Of a stretch of 64,000 nucleotides of DNA, positions 10,005 to 23,379 are shown piece after piece (the stretch's first letter is position 1; each line of letters starts with the position of its first letter). A program made the translations under genes and the position numbers. Origin of the DNA: Tetrapyrgos nigripes (taxonomy: Eukaryota; Basidiomycota; Agaricomycetes; Agaricales; Campanellaceae); NCBI GenBank assembly GCA_013368315.1, contig JAACJM010000013.1:744001-808000 (forward strand), in the 5' to 3' direction. The notes below the pieces were generated by a model. The model had not been told where the DNA came from, did no database searches, and saw only the letters and a list, made by a program, of their open reading frames with translations.

Positions 10005-12223
10005 ATGCGTGTTGAAGAAGGATTCCAGATCGTAAGTACCCAGTCCAGTCTTTTGAGGCCTTACTGATGATTTCTATAACTAGATTCCATATGCCGAGGA
10101 GAATCCATACACCTCAGATCCGGTACTGCCTTTCCTGCTGAAGAGAATTCTCCCTGCAAAGTATGAGGCTACCGCGAAGTATTGCTGAACGGGTAACTAA
10201 CGCTTTTTGCAGGACACTGGAAGAGATAGAGCCTGAGTTGGCCAGATTCGGCCAAGACGTTATTACCAGTGCGATTCATAAACAGGTCGTTGTTTTCTTG
10301 TCTGAACGCTGAACTTTTTCACCAGAGATACGCGCTGTGGGTGATAATGTAGCGCCTCCGCGACTGGTGCAATACGATCAGTGGGGTAAAAGGGTAGATC
10401 AACTTCACACCAGCGCAGGTTGGAAGTCCTTGAAAGCTATTGCACAAACTGAAGGCCTCCCCGGCATTTTCTACGAACGCAAATACAAAGAAGACAGCCG
10501 TATTTATGGTTTTGCGAAAGCGTTGCTGATGGTCGGAGATTCGCATGAAGTTTTTTGTCCGCTCAGTATGACTGATGGGACAGCCAGAGTTATTGAACTC
10601 ATGGGCACATACGGGCAAAAGAAGCATGTCTTTCGAAGGCTTATAAGGTGTATATCCTTCTGCTTGTCTTCTAACCACGCACAGTTCTGAAATAAGTTTT
10701 CACCCAGTCGCGATCCCTCTTTCGCGTTTACATCCGGACAGTGGATGACAGAGGTGAAGCTTTTCAGTCTGCGTTCATATATACTCACTAACACCTCACT
10801 GTAGAAACCAGGGGGCAGTGACGTCTCTCGTACTGAAACGACTGCTCAATTCTTGGGAAAGAGCAACGTTCTCGGACCCCATTTCTATGTGGACGGCTTC
10901 AAATTCTTCTCCAGTGCAACAGATAGCGATGTCGCTGTTGCTCTGGCTCGCACAGGCTCACCCAAGGACGGCTCGCGATCTCTGTCCTTATTTCTCGTAC
11001 CTCTTCGCCTCCCACTGTTACGGAAGCCTTCTGATCCCGTTCCGTCTCCACTGAGCAATGGCATCTTTGTCCATCGGTTGAAAAACAAGATTGGAACTCA
11101 CGCATTACCGACTGCAGAGTTATCACTCGAGAGGACAGAGGCAAACTTGATTGGACGCTTGAACCAGGGAGTCAAGAACATCACTCCCGTCTTAAACATT
11201 ACTCGTATCTGGTGTGCTCCTTTCAGTGATTATACTATACTGTCTTTAATATGTTACTGACACGACTTCAATCAGGTCTGGCTTGGGGTCCGTTGGGGGC
11301 CTCCGTAAATGTCTGGCTATTGCAACTGCATATGCACAGGTTCGGAAAGTCCAAGGCGGCAAAGTACTTCTCAAGGATATTCCTATACATGTCGCGGAAC
11401 TAGCGAAAATCAACCTCATGTATCGAGGACTTGCACACCTTACCTTCGGGGCTATCAGACTGATGGGTAGAGTGGAATGTAAAGTCGCATCGGAGGAAGA
11501 GGAGAATCGACTCAGGATCATGACTCCCGTCGTCAAAGCATTTGCAGCAGACAAGGCTTGTGGATGCATGGAGGATGCGATGACAGCTTTGGGGGGTGCA
11601 GGTTATATGGAAGAGAACGACATTGGACGGGTTATCAGGGATTGTTTGGTTGAAAAGTAAGAATGACCGTTCAGAGCAGGTATTGGAGATAGACTAACAA
11701 GAAATCGACAGGATCTGGGAGGGCACTGTCACTATCTTGGCACTGGATCTTCTCAGAGCCACCGATGACACGAAGAGGTTGGGTAGCTTGATTGCTGTGA
11801 GTATAGTTCTTTATTCGGTACACTCTAACTATGTTGCTGATTTCCACTTCACAGTGGGCAACTTCTGTCATCGCCGACTCGTCAAAGCTGCGGTCAGCAG
11901 TTGGAGGGCAGATACAAAACCTTGAATCACGAATTGACCTGCTAAAAGTGGCCCTCCAAAATCCTGTTCCTTCGCTAATGCCTCGGCCGGCGCTCATGTT
12001 AATTGGGTACATCCTCTCAGGTTTATATCTACTTGAGCATGCTATATGGGCCCATACAGCCAACCAGCCTGAGAAGGAAGTTGATGTCGAAGTTTTCAGA
12101 AGGTGGATAGATGACAGCGGTTTCACGGCAGCCGTGGAAGACGTGAAGAAAGCCAGGATTGCCTCTGACAACGTTATCAAGTCCAACAGCGCCATGGTGT
12201 TTGGTGTGAAGACAAAATTATGA
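10005..12223 (+). CDS. AidB-like acyl-CoA dehydrogenase
   Basis: This is a flavin-dependent acyl-CoA dehydrogenase of the AidB/ACAD-11 type, expected to oxidise an acyl-CoA with FAD. The start MRVEEGFQI followed by PYAEENPYTSDPVLP is typical of the fungal members. Mid-protein blocks include FTSGQWMTE and KPGGSDVSRTET (FAD and substrate loop). Further on come KNKIGTHALPTAEL and ITRIWSGLGSVGGLRKCL. The C-terminal catalytic domain has LGGAGYMEEN, IRDCLVEKIWEGTVTILALD and LLRA, where WEGT near the end is the AidB-subfamily signature. About nine exons, roughly 590 residues. The last 130 residues are a helical extension ending VFGVKTKL. Pairing with the thioesterase suggests both act on acyl-CoA pools. 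The natural substrate cannot be read from sequence. Confidence 0.88.
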
Positions 12224-12500
12224 TGTGCCCCTTGTATTTCTCAGAAACCTGTCGATGCTAAACCACATAGTATATACCCCTGTATGTGTAGTAACAGTGT
12301 ATGTGTTTTTGACCAGGCATGATGCATGATGTGACGCCTTTCATGGTACAACAGGTCCAATTCAAGGAATGTCGTACCCTTCAGGATTGAGATTAATATT
12401 GAGAGCTCGAAGCGAAAATGTGGATTCCGAGGAGAAGCAATGGCATTGTACAGACTAGTTATACATAGACCCAATTATAATTCTTTTGCCTTTGGTTGCC

Positions 12501-13307
12501 TTACGACGAAGGGGTATAAGGCACAATATGACAGCTGTTTCCAAAAGAGTTGGTGCAGGTACCGCCGAAACTCGAAACTGGACAACTCACCCAAGCATAC
12601 CACGGCCGCCCCACCCTTTCCGAGGCGTCAATGTCAAGATAACCGTCTGCCCTTCGCGCAAAACCCTTATTGATATATTGCGCTGTAAACATCAGATGTT
12701 AGCCAAAGCATCTGACCGAGTTGAAGAAAGGCGCACATCTTCGTTATCTGCAACCACTTCAGCAAGCGGTTGCAGTGAGGATGACGAGAACGATTGATGT
12801 ATTAAAGGGCCAAACTTCACCACGAGATCTTCACGTTTAAGACCCTGCAATGTCATTAGATTGTCAGTGATCCTGTCTAGGTTTCATCACAGAAAATCGT
12901 ACAGCGTCCGCCGCCGGGCTTCCAGGAGCAACACCATCCACTCTAGCGAAAGGCCTGGGAGACTCATTCGTCGAAGCCGAAGAGTCTGTCCCTTCTTCCG
13001 AGTCCTTGTTCTCACTTGCCACCTTCGGGTCATAAACAGCCTCAAGTCCACGCCCAATAGCATCCATCACGCCTTTCAAATCATTCCTAAGCTCAATTAT
13101 CCTCTTACGAGCACCTCGAACAGCGTAGATATCGATATCTGCTCGAGGAAAACCATCCGGGTCTACGAGGGGTGTTTGTAAATCACATTTGTTGGCTTTG
13201 AGGATGGAGATGTTTGCTTCGATTTCAGCTTCAATGTTTTGCTTCTGGGACATGAGTGCACGGACTTTTTCTGCGGGGCTGTCCGATGAGGGAAGAGTGT
13301 AGCCCAT
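12501..13307 (-). CDS. NAS2: 26S proteasome assembly chaperone Nas2 / PSMD9 (PDZ)
   Basis: Nas2 holds the ATPase Rpt5 while the proteasome regulatory particle base is built, then leaves. The N-terminal helical hairpin is visible as AEKVRALMSQKQNIEAEIEA and later GARKRIIELRNDLKGVMDAI. A PDZ domain follows: FARVDGVAPGSPAADA, GLKREDLVVKFG and, after an intron, RVLREGQTVILTLTPRKGWG with GRGMLG. The protein ends CHIVPYTPSS. Three introns are placed, about 12522-12588, 12684-12737 and 12850-12916, with matching phases. I start at 13307 (MGYTLPSSD). A further in-frame ATG at 13343 would add 12 residues and cannot be excluded. Length near 210 residues fits the family. Confidence 0.9.
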
Positions 13308-13599
13308 TGTTGTAGACAAATTGTAGATGGAAGTTGTGAACAAGAAGGGTGACGCGTCCTAGTTTGCGCCAAATTTTTGATGGCGTTTATGGACGCGCAT
13401 CGCGAACTGTTCAGCTTGAATAGTCAACAAGTGTGACATGCTTCGCAAGAGGCCCGTAGGACTGCCTGCATAAAGGTTCAGCGGAGAGGGCGACACTTAC
13501 GGTCATTCCGTGCAACTATGGCTTCGCAATAAGTACATACATTCTTTGCGTTTATACAAGTACTATTACAGAGGAAGACGGGTACAATGACGTTACATT

Positions 13600-14936
<1,337 letters not shown>

Positions 14937-15659
14937 TCTCAGCCAACCCTAGCCTCTCTTATACCGCTACACGTGGGGTGCATATCGTCAACCATTTGTT
15001 CACAAAGTTGTCATCATGAAGACACCATATGAGTTGACTTTGGAAAACACCATTCACACAGTACTATTTGCAGCGCTGGGTAGGCTATTCAACTGGAAGG
15101 TACCGTGCTTCGACGCCAAGATTTGAGGAGCAGCAGATCAAGGAGCATACGAGAGATAGCGTCCATAATTAAAGAGAGTGGTCCGGCGCCGGTAAGGTTA
15201 TACGTTCCATCTAGATCTGAGACCTCGGAATAGGCATGGAACATTGTTTCGGAGTTCCGAACAACTTTTGAAATGCATCCAGGCTGTTCTGTTCAATAGG
15301 CCCCCAAGTCAAAAAAAAAAAAGTCAACGAATTCGCCAGGACTCAGAGGAGGAAGGTAACTTTCCCAGATCCTGTCCAAAATGACAAAGGTAAATATCTC
15401 CCAGGCCTTACTTGACCAATTTTCCAGCAGACGATTTGTGTGCCTCCACTCAGCTATTCGTGTCCGAAGCGACGTGATTTGAGCAAGTGGCTGTAAGTAC
15501 TCAACGTTTGGACTACATGTTTGCATTTTTAGATAAACCGCCTTCGTCCGTAAATTTAGCTCCATTCAGGCCATCCAGAGTATTGTAAATATCCCTAAAT
15601 CTCACTGTCGACCTTCTATCGTCTTCTATCTGCTAACCTATCCGCTCAGTTCCCTGATC
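14937..15659. other. Divergent intergenic region between THI4 and ARO7
   Basis: 723 bases between two divergent genes. It contains a 91-codon minus-strand frame (15293-15565) that begins with ATG but has no recognisable feature and includes a poly-Phe run from a poly-A tract. I treat it as non-coding. CTGAGA occurs on the minus strand right at the THI4 start, without the other parts of a TPP aptamer. Confidence 0.5.
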
Positions 15660-16827
15660 ATGCAGTCCCAGAACTACATGGTTGGAGACCCTCTGTCTCT
15701 AGAACGAATTAGATCTGTTCTAGTCAGACTAGAAGACACCATCATCTTTGGACTCATCGAACGAGCCCAATTTGCGCATAACCCTCGGATGTACCAACGG
15801 GGTGCATTCAAGGAGCTCGTAGATACTGGCTTTGAGGGTAGCTGGCTAGAATGGTTCTTGAAGGAAATCGAGACCTTCCACGGTAAGCTTTACTTATCCA
15901 TCTCATGAAAACGGAGGAATGACTGTACCATAGCGAAGGCGAGACGCTACACGAGGTGAGTCATTACCAACTTCAAGTTCGTGTTCGTCTGCGATTCTGA
16001 CTTGGATGATGTAGTCCAGACGAGTATCCATTCACAAGCGACCTTCCTGACCCTGTTCTACCACCACTATCATTCCCCGAGATCCTGTTCCCCAACAAGA
16101 TCAACGTCAACGCATCCATACTCTCATTCTACGTTCGCTACATCGTCCCACGCATAACTCGGCGTGCAACTCTTGCTTTGGCTACTACTAAGCGCGCCAA
16201 GGGCATTGTCGGTGACGACGAGTTTGAAGATGACGGAAACTATGGTAGTGCGGCGACTATTGATGTCGAAGTTCTGCAGGCTATAAGCAAACGGGTACAT
16301 TACGGTGCGTTTCTGCTGCCTTTTGCGTAACCTAGAGCCTAAGCTCGTTCATTTAGGCAAATTCGTTTCCGAGTCGAAATTCCTTGAGAACCCAGCTGCC
16401 TTCATCCCGCACATCCTCAAACCTAATCCCAAAGCTCTCGAAGACCTCATCACAAAGCCCGAGGTCGAGCGTAAAGTCTTGCAGAGGCTACAGATAAAAG
16501 CCGCAACTTACGCTCAAGACTTTTCCTCTGATGGTTCTCCTAATGGAACGGTTAATGGAAATGGCAAATTGGATGTAGATGGCGTGATGGAGTTGTATGA
16601 AAGCTACATCATCCCGTTGACGAAAGAGGTTGAGGTACAGTCATGGTTCGAATACGCTCTATCTTGACTCTGACATGACATTCTTTTAAAGGTTGATTAT
16701 CTATTACATCGGTTGGATGGACTTTCGGAAGACGATATCCAGAGACTAGCACACAAAGGTACCCAATCATCCTAAGACGCTGTATAACCAAGACACTTGT
16801 TATTGTCCAGTGCAAGTAACAGAGTAG
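15660..16827 (+). CDS. ARO7: Chorismate mutase (AroQ, eukaryotic type)
   Basis: Chorismate mutase converts chorismate to prephenate, the branch toward phenylalanine and tyrosine. The start, [20 protein letters not shown] followed by [12 protein letters not shown], is the conserved first helix with the catalytic Arg. It continues [36 protein letters not shown] and [20 protein letters not shown], all family hallmarks. A 22-base exon (about 15934-15955) encodes AKARRYTS with its neighbours. The C-terminal exons give [16 protein letters not shown] and end QVTE. An insert of about 25 residues rich in Gly, Asn and Asp ([16 protein letters not shown]) near residue 215 is longer than in yeast. Yeast enzyme is activated by Trp and inhibited by Tyr; that this holds here is inference. 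Length is about 285 residues. Confidence 0.93.
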
Positions 16828-17210
16828 GTTGAACAATCAAACCAAACACACACTAGCGTATAAATGTACCAATTTTCATCCATTCCTTTTTATGGATGAC
16901 CCAAAACGTCCGTAATGCTAGAGATTTAAACAGAGTAGCAGTGTATTGAGAGTTGAGTGAGAGAAAAGGGCTACGAGCCAACTTAATAACGAAAACGTAA
17001 TTCAAACACAATATTATAGGCAGACTGGAAGTCAAACGGAATTATTGTGCTGAACTTGAGCATAGAATTCGAAGGCACTTGAAAAGAAGATAAAGCATAG
17101 TTAGAGGTGATGATGAAGCAAGTAGAAGGAATGTGCGACGTCAAAAAAGGGTATCAGAGATAATGATAGGTAAATGAAGATTTGCAGAATAGAAGTTGAT
17201 GGTAAATGGT
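16828..17210. other. Convergent intergenic region
   Basis: 383 bases between the 3' ends of ARO7 and the septin-like gene. A/T-rich with no supportable gene; expected to hold both polyadenylation regions. Confidence 0.5.
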
Positions 17211-19382
17211 TTATAACCCGAGATCTGCAGGATCAAAGAGCGGTCAGTTAGGTGGTGAATCGAGGTTATCAGTGCGCGTACCTTCCAGTAGACGCCGTCT
17301 TTCCTCTTCGCTGATATTGTGAGTTGCTCGTCGCGCAAGTAATTTCTCGGTTCTGTATTTCTCGTACAAGACCTCTTTGGTTTGAGTTTTCAAGACCTGG
17401 AGCAAAGATGAAGAGACATCAAGTCAGCTACCAGTTCTCAAGTAAGATAGGAGAAAAGTATTACCCTCAGATGAGTTGAAAGTACAGCAGTTCTCAGCGC
17501 AGCAAAATCGCAGTGGTCAGGATTTAGTACATCAACTGTCCCCCATCTGAATTTCCTGACGAAAACACCTCGCAAATCGTCGGGTGGTCTATCAAGAAAA
17601 GCTCGGGAGCTTCGCGCGGAAGCTGGTGTCGGTAACCCATCCGGTGCTGATGGAGGTACATGACCATCTTCAGATTGTGTGTTGGGAGACGAAGGCTCTG
17701 TCTTCAACTCGTCAGGTGGGTAGCGTCGAGAACGAGAAGTTGTTTCGGGCGTGATTAGCGCAAATGGCATCAGTGAGCCTAGGTCGGGCTTAGCGACGAT
17801 ATGAGCAGAAAATCGGATGTTGGCGACACTGTCGGCATCTGGTGAAATTGGTCGATGAGCATCACTTGCGGCGCGGGTGAGATCACGCCTTGAGCGGGAC
17901 CGAGATAGATTGCGGGGATGTCTTGCTGGCCTCAATTTGATGACTGGTCGAGACTGTCGTTCCTCCTCATCTCCTTCAGATTCACCTTCGCTTGATTCTT
18001 CTTCTACAGCCTCTTTCCCATTCACACCGTTACCACCTACAGCACCACTAACGCTCTGCTTTCTTCCCTGAGACATGCCACTACTACCTTCGTCGAAGAC
18101 ACCGAAATTGAGGCCCGCTTCAGCCAGAGAAGAACGAACAGCTTCTTTCACAGCCGTCATTTTCTCGTCTGTAAGTGAATCTGCTTTTGCGACGACAGGA
18201 AGCACATTGACACGAGTCGACAACCGGCGAATGACACGAATTTCAGCGGGGGACATGGTCAGTGTTGAATCTTCATCCTCAGAATCGTCGCCAGAAGATG
18301 TGTCAGGAATGAGATCTGGGGGGTTGTTTCGATATGATACAGTGGTCTCAGACCGGGTTTTGGTGGGTAATGCAGACTGAGCGCGTCGGTCTATCACCGA
18401 GATGATTGCGCTTGGGTCAATCAAATATATACACCTGAAAAAGCTTTATGAAAACCAGGACAAATAACAATAGGATGTGAAATGTGCTCACAAGTGTATA
18501 TGCTGGTCACCCTTGCTTTGCCGGATGACCTTTGATTCCTGGAAGTGAAAGGGTCAATCCAAAGAACGACTGAGTAATAAATGAGACACACCTCGCTCAT
18601 GGTATCTGCATACTGAGTATCCACATACTTCATAATGCTGCTAACTTGACGCTCAAGTCTCAACTCTCTCCCTTCCGTATAGTCCAACCCAGGTGTATCA
18701 ATGACGGAGAGAAGCACTCGGTCATACCGAGACTCGCAAATTTCCACACAAGCTGTCTGGATAGACGGTGTAGACCTAGGTTTACCACGCAGGAAACGGT
18801 CAACTGCAGCCCTTTGGTCGATAGAAGCTCCGGGAGATACGTCGGCCGTCTCTAGAAGAAGTCGAAGAAGTGAAGTTTTGCCCGTTCCTTGACCGCCGAC
18901 AACCTGTTAGAAGCTCTCGGTAAGTCGCGCAAAACGTAAAATATGAGTGGCAGCAAGGTGAAGAAGAAGAAAGAAGGCAAAAGAAAGGAAGGCAAAAGAT
19001 CGCTGACCATAAGGTTGAATGTAGGGGGCAATCTTGTTCTTCTTTGACTGGCTCTCGTCGGCTTCGCAACTTTTCCTTTGGGACTAAAGGTTGCAGGACC
19101 ATTCGACATGTACAGAGCAGATATGGCACCTCCGTTTTCTCCTTGCTCGTTTGCGGGCCTAAATGGTTTGTGAAATGGAATGGGGGAACGGTCGACATGT
19201 ATGGAAGTCTTTGCAGCGCCTGAACGAGGTGTCTTCTGAGCATCGTCCTGACGAATGCTGGACACGTCGACGAGACTTTCGGGCCACGGAATTCCCTGAC
19301 TATTCAGTTCTGGAAGAGAGGGCGTAGTAGGGAGTTCAGTGGGTATCGCTGCCGCTGACTTTTTGCGTCGGAGGGAGAACAT
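17211..19382 (-). CDS. Septin-like GTPase with long disordered inserts
   Basis: The G domain is divergent but complete. After about 125 Ser/Pro-rich residues comes VVGGQGTGKTSLL (P-loop), then LLSVIDTPGLDY (G3), HLCIYLIDPS and NVLPVVAKADSLT (G4, AKAD). The septin-specific end follows: KFRWGTVDVLNPDHCDF, then LKTQTKEVLYEKYRTEKLL. Between G4 and the end of the domain sits an insert of about 170 residues with acidic runs (EEESSEGESEGDEEE) and Arg/Ser runs, not found in classical septins. There is no long C-terminal coiled coil; the protein stops at DLGL. Septins form GTP-binding filaments at septa and the cortex. Whether this divergent copy polymerises is unknown. I start at 19382 (MFSLRRKKSAAA). 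A paralogue lies directly upstream on the same strand. Confidence 0.85.
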
Positions 19383-20106
19383 CTGAGCTGAGTGGCGACA
19401 CAAGAAGTAGGAATGAGAAAATAAACAAATAAACCAAGAAAGAGACCAGAAAGCAGAGAAGAGAAACAAAGGACGGTAAAAAGGAGTGTAATGGTCAGTT
19501 TGAATTACTTTAGTGTCCCTGGTGTGGCACGTGGTTGGCAAGGGATCCAAAAAAGGAGTTGCAAATCTCGTTACACTAGCAACCTCCGCAGACGACTTGT
19601 ATGTCCACTCTTACGAAGGAGAACATCTGAAGTCCTGCGAGGAGAACCTGGAGACGGCACAATTATAATATATCAACTTTGCCACACAGCTTAACTACTA
19701 CTTTCTACTGTTACTAAACAAAAAAGGCAGGTTCGAACTACAGGAACAGGAACAGGAGTATGGTCTATCGATTCAATAAAATAGAGATATCTTAATACTT
19801 ATTTGAGTACTGTTCCATGGACCATAGATATAGAGTATAGGTACAATTACAATCCCATGCCCATCCACGAATTATGAGAAGCCACAGAAAAGCCCAAAAG
19901 ATGCACCAAGAAGCGCGAAAGTAAAAATCGAGACAGAATCGAGGAAGGAGAGGGAATATGTGTGGTAGTCATCCAGCTAAACCAAACACTGAACTAGGAC
20001 CACAAAAAAGAAGGGCAGAAAGCATGGGGTAATATTCAGGTAATCTACAGCAAGAGATTCGAGAGATAAAAACAAAGAACTTTGGACCGAACCAGCAGCA
20101 AAGCAC
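19383..20106. other. Intergenic between septin-like genes
   Basis: 724 bases with no supportable gene. A small GGAACA tandem (GGAACAGGAACAGGA, about 19742-19757) is the only repeat noticed. It holds the promoter of the septin-like gene and the 3' end of the next. Confidence 0.45.
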
Positions 20107-23046
20107 CTAGGGTATATCAGTCATCATCGGCGAGATCCGCATTTTCTTTGTAGGCCGTAGAGACTGTGCGTCTATATGCTCCATTGGCCTTTTCAAATCA
20201 GCCTCTGGGGTATTAATCATGATGATGTCCCGTCGCTCATACGCATCTGCAGGTGTAGGAGGGAACATTCGAGATGATGGGGGTGAGGGTATGTTACTAT
20301 AATCCGGCGCCGGTGTCGCTGGCGTAGCCTTGCTTGCCATTGACGGACGTCGAAGCCCAGCTCCAGTCCCAGCTCCTTTTCTTCCGCTTCCGGATGCCGA
20401 ATCTCCGTCGCGATTGTGATTGCCCCTATCATTTACATATTCACAAGCCAATGATCTTCTGGCGCAACTCGAGCACGTCGGATGAGCACCATCACACTTT
20501 GTTTTCCGCGCTGTGGAAGAGAAAAAAAAGACCGCGAGACGCATCAGTACACCTAGTTACCACAGGGACAGTAAGAATGCATCAAACGTACCTCGACAAA
20601 AGTTACACGCCACAACCTTCGGTCCAGATGTTGAATGTGTTCTCGAGCCCTTCCCGGGTACAGTAGCCGCTCTTTTCCTTTGTGCGGCTTGTTGTTCAGA
20701 AGCTGGTCTGATCGGTGGCAACGATGGCGCAGACATGGGTATCGGCGTCGTGGATGGCGAGGGATCGGGTAGTGATAAAGTGGCAATGGCAGGTAAATCG
20801 TTATCTGGGAAGAATTGCCGGGTAATACCAGAGTGTGTGACAGCTCTTGAGCGAGAAGGAGGATTTGACAGGCCACTGATAGAAGGTAATGAGGGAGGAA
20901 AATCACTGGGCCCAGGCTTTTCGAGAACAGAAGTCCTATGAGGCATAGGTTGAAGGGGTTGAGATGTGGTTTGGGGGGACACAGATGGCTCGGGGATATC
21001 TGGAGACCGCTCTTCACCACTTTCACTTTCGCTATCGTCCTCCTTGCGCCTTGATACAGTTCCCCGCCGTTTATTTTGAGGCATATAGTCGCAACTGTTC
21101 GAGCGCTTTACACACTGGCCACAAGCAGGTCTCCCGCCGTCACATTTTAACTTCCTCGCTACGTAACAAGGCAGAGTTTGAGACAGACTGAACAACTAGA
21201 AAGGAGCAGACTCACATCGACAAAAATTACAAGCCACAGTAATTTTCTTTGTGCGTGGTTTGGTTGTTTCTTTAGACCAGTCGTTAGTTCGGTATGGGTG
21301 AGATAGAGCGATGAGGACGGGTACATACTGGAGCCACTGCTTTTAGTGGAAACGCTATCTGAAATATTACGAGATGCAGAGCCCGAGTGTATATCTCTGG
21401 CACCGGTAACCGAAATATCGAGAGGCATATTTAGCACCGGATGGCGACCCATCGAGGAGTGCGAAGGAGCCGTATCTATAGCCAAAATGGGGCGAGAAGA
21501 ATGAGAGAGGTGAGCGATATGAGGAAGAGAATGTTGTTGAGGTAACGAGTGACGGGCTGTAGAATGCTGTTGATGATAGTCTGTCCTGAATTTCTTGAAT
21601 AAATAATCTCTAGTGTAATTTTGCAGTGTCTGGGAAAGGAGATTGATACCGAGCATGAGCACCGTTGAATTAATGACAGTAACGGCACTTACATCCATGT
21701 GATGAAATATGGCTTCACGGAGAGGTACAAAGTCACAGTGTCTGGGATCTAGTACATCCATAGTTCCCCACCGATAGATCCGAACGTATTTTCCCAATTG
21801 GATTCTAGTATCTGAAAGGCTGCGGCGCGGCAGGGCATAGAATTGCACCAGGTCGGTTCTCGAAAGGGACATCCGCGGCACACCGTCACTATGAGAGTAA
21901 TTATCCGGGGAAATGAGTGCATAAGGCAGCCGAAGCCGAGATGATCCTGTTGGAGATGTCGGAGGAGGAGTAGACGACGACGACGATCCGTTGGGATGAT
22001 GTCCATAGCCATTCGACGTTTCTAGCCCCTGAACCTCGTCAAAAATACCAAAACCGATACCAGCATCGGCGAGATCCTTGCGTACGGCCATTTTGATAGC
22101 CGACATCCGCTCATTGCAGAGGAGATCGGCACGAGAAATGACGGGGAGAACGTTGACTCGAGCAGAAAGCCGCCGGATCCGATTTATATCGTCTAAAGGG
22201 AGAGTTGGTTTGTACAACAAAGGGTTACTCGAGACTGGCGGCTCCAGTATCACTGGTTCTTGATCGGGTTGAGAGAAACTGTTTGTTCGGGTACGCGGGA
22301 TGACAGGCGCTGGTGGTGCGGGTATCGAAGGAGGGAGAATACGGTCGGGGTCAAGGAAATATATGCAGCTGAAGCGAAAGAAAGATGTGTGGTTAGTAGA
22401 CGTTGACTGGCAGCATGCGTACATACAGGTGAACGAAACGGTCGCCTGATTGAGCCCTCCAGTCGTACTAATTAACACGAACCAAAAGTAAGCCAATGTA
22501 CAAGAAGAATCAAAAGGGCGCTCACAGCATCTACGCCCTCTTTAAGGCGCGCCTCTACAAAGCGCAGCGTGTCAGAAAAGGAACGGTCTGCAGCGGCGTC
22601 ATTGCTAGGGTCGAATGAAGGTGTGTCGATAAGAGTAAGGCCAATGCTCGCGTTGACACCGTCAAGGTCGACATCCACTGAAGTAGACCTAATATGGGAG
22701 GTGTGACTACTGCAACCCTGAACGAACTTGGCGACCGAAGCTAGTTGGTCGTTGCTCGCCGACTGGGAAATGAAAGCAGTGTCAAGAAGAAGGCGCAGGA
22801 AGGAAGTCTTGCCTGATGAAGTGGATGTGAGTAAGAGAGGGCAGGAGGAGACGAGAAAACGACAGACCTCCCGGTGGCCAGCGACGAGCAGGGTGAACTC
22901 GGGACGATGGACGGTGTCTAGAAGTTGGGGGTTCAGGGGGTGTTACTACGGGCCGAGTGGAACGTACCAGAGGGATGTCGCATGGGAGGGAGGAGAAGAG
23001 AGGAAGAAGAGGGAACGGGGTCGTCTTCGTCGCGGTCAGCGTTCAT
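20107..23046 (-). CDS. Septin-like pseudo-GTPase fused to two Zn2Cys6 clusters
   Basis: The first ~390 residues are a septin-type domain parallel to the neighbour gene: HRPEFTLLVAGHRE, GKTSFLRLLLDT, LTLIDTPSFDP, GDRFVHLCIYFLDPD, NVLPVISRADLLC, YRWGTMDVLDPRHCDF, LQNYTRDYLFKKFRT. The GTP motifs are eroded: the P-loop is split, DTPG is DTPS and AKAD is SRAD. With no stop, the frame runs through a ~100-residue linker and one ~59-base intron into a Zn2Cys6 cluster (ACNFCRSRKLKCDGGRPAC, then CVKRSNSC). About 190 residues later comes a second (ACNFCRARKTKCDGAHPTC, then CARRSLAC). Total is roughly 840 residues. Zn2Cys6 clusters bind DNA in fungal transcription factors. The N-terminus MNADRDEDDP starts at 23046. 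An independent transcript starting inside the linker (for example the Met of MGRHPVLN near 21450) is the main alternative. Confidence 0.72.
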
Positions 23047-23379
23047 TCTGGCGGTGGATCGCCCAAAAGAAGGTAACAAGCATACGAGGGGTCCTCTTGA
23101 AAAGGGTATGCGCCGAACCGATTGGTTCGGGTGAGAAATGGACTTCGGAACAATTCAAGATTTTTTACTCTGAATCTCTCCGACTATTGGGTCTATCTCA
23201 CATTCAATACAGTCGTTTGTACACTATCCGTGCTCTCCGAAAGAGTCACCGTGCGAGCCGTAGCCATGCGCCTCGAATGCGCACGTAAACTCGCCCTGTA
23301 AATGTCCGTTGCCAGCTGTACGTAAACAAACTTCCGGAGGATCTGTCACTCATCACCCTCTTATGAATGTGGGGATCAT
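23047..23379. other. Intergenic between two Zn2Cys6 genes
   Basis: 333 bases between co-directional minus-strand genes. No gene is visible. It must hold the promoter of the septin/zinc-cluster gene. Confidence 0.45.

Noticed and set aside
15293..15565. 91-codon minus-strand ORF starting with ATG
   Set aside because: No recognisable motif; it includes a poly-Phe run from a poly-A tract and sits in a divergent promoter region.
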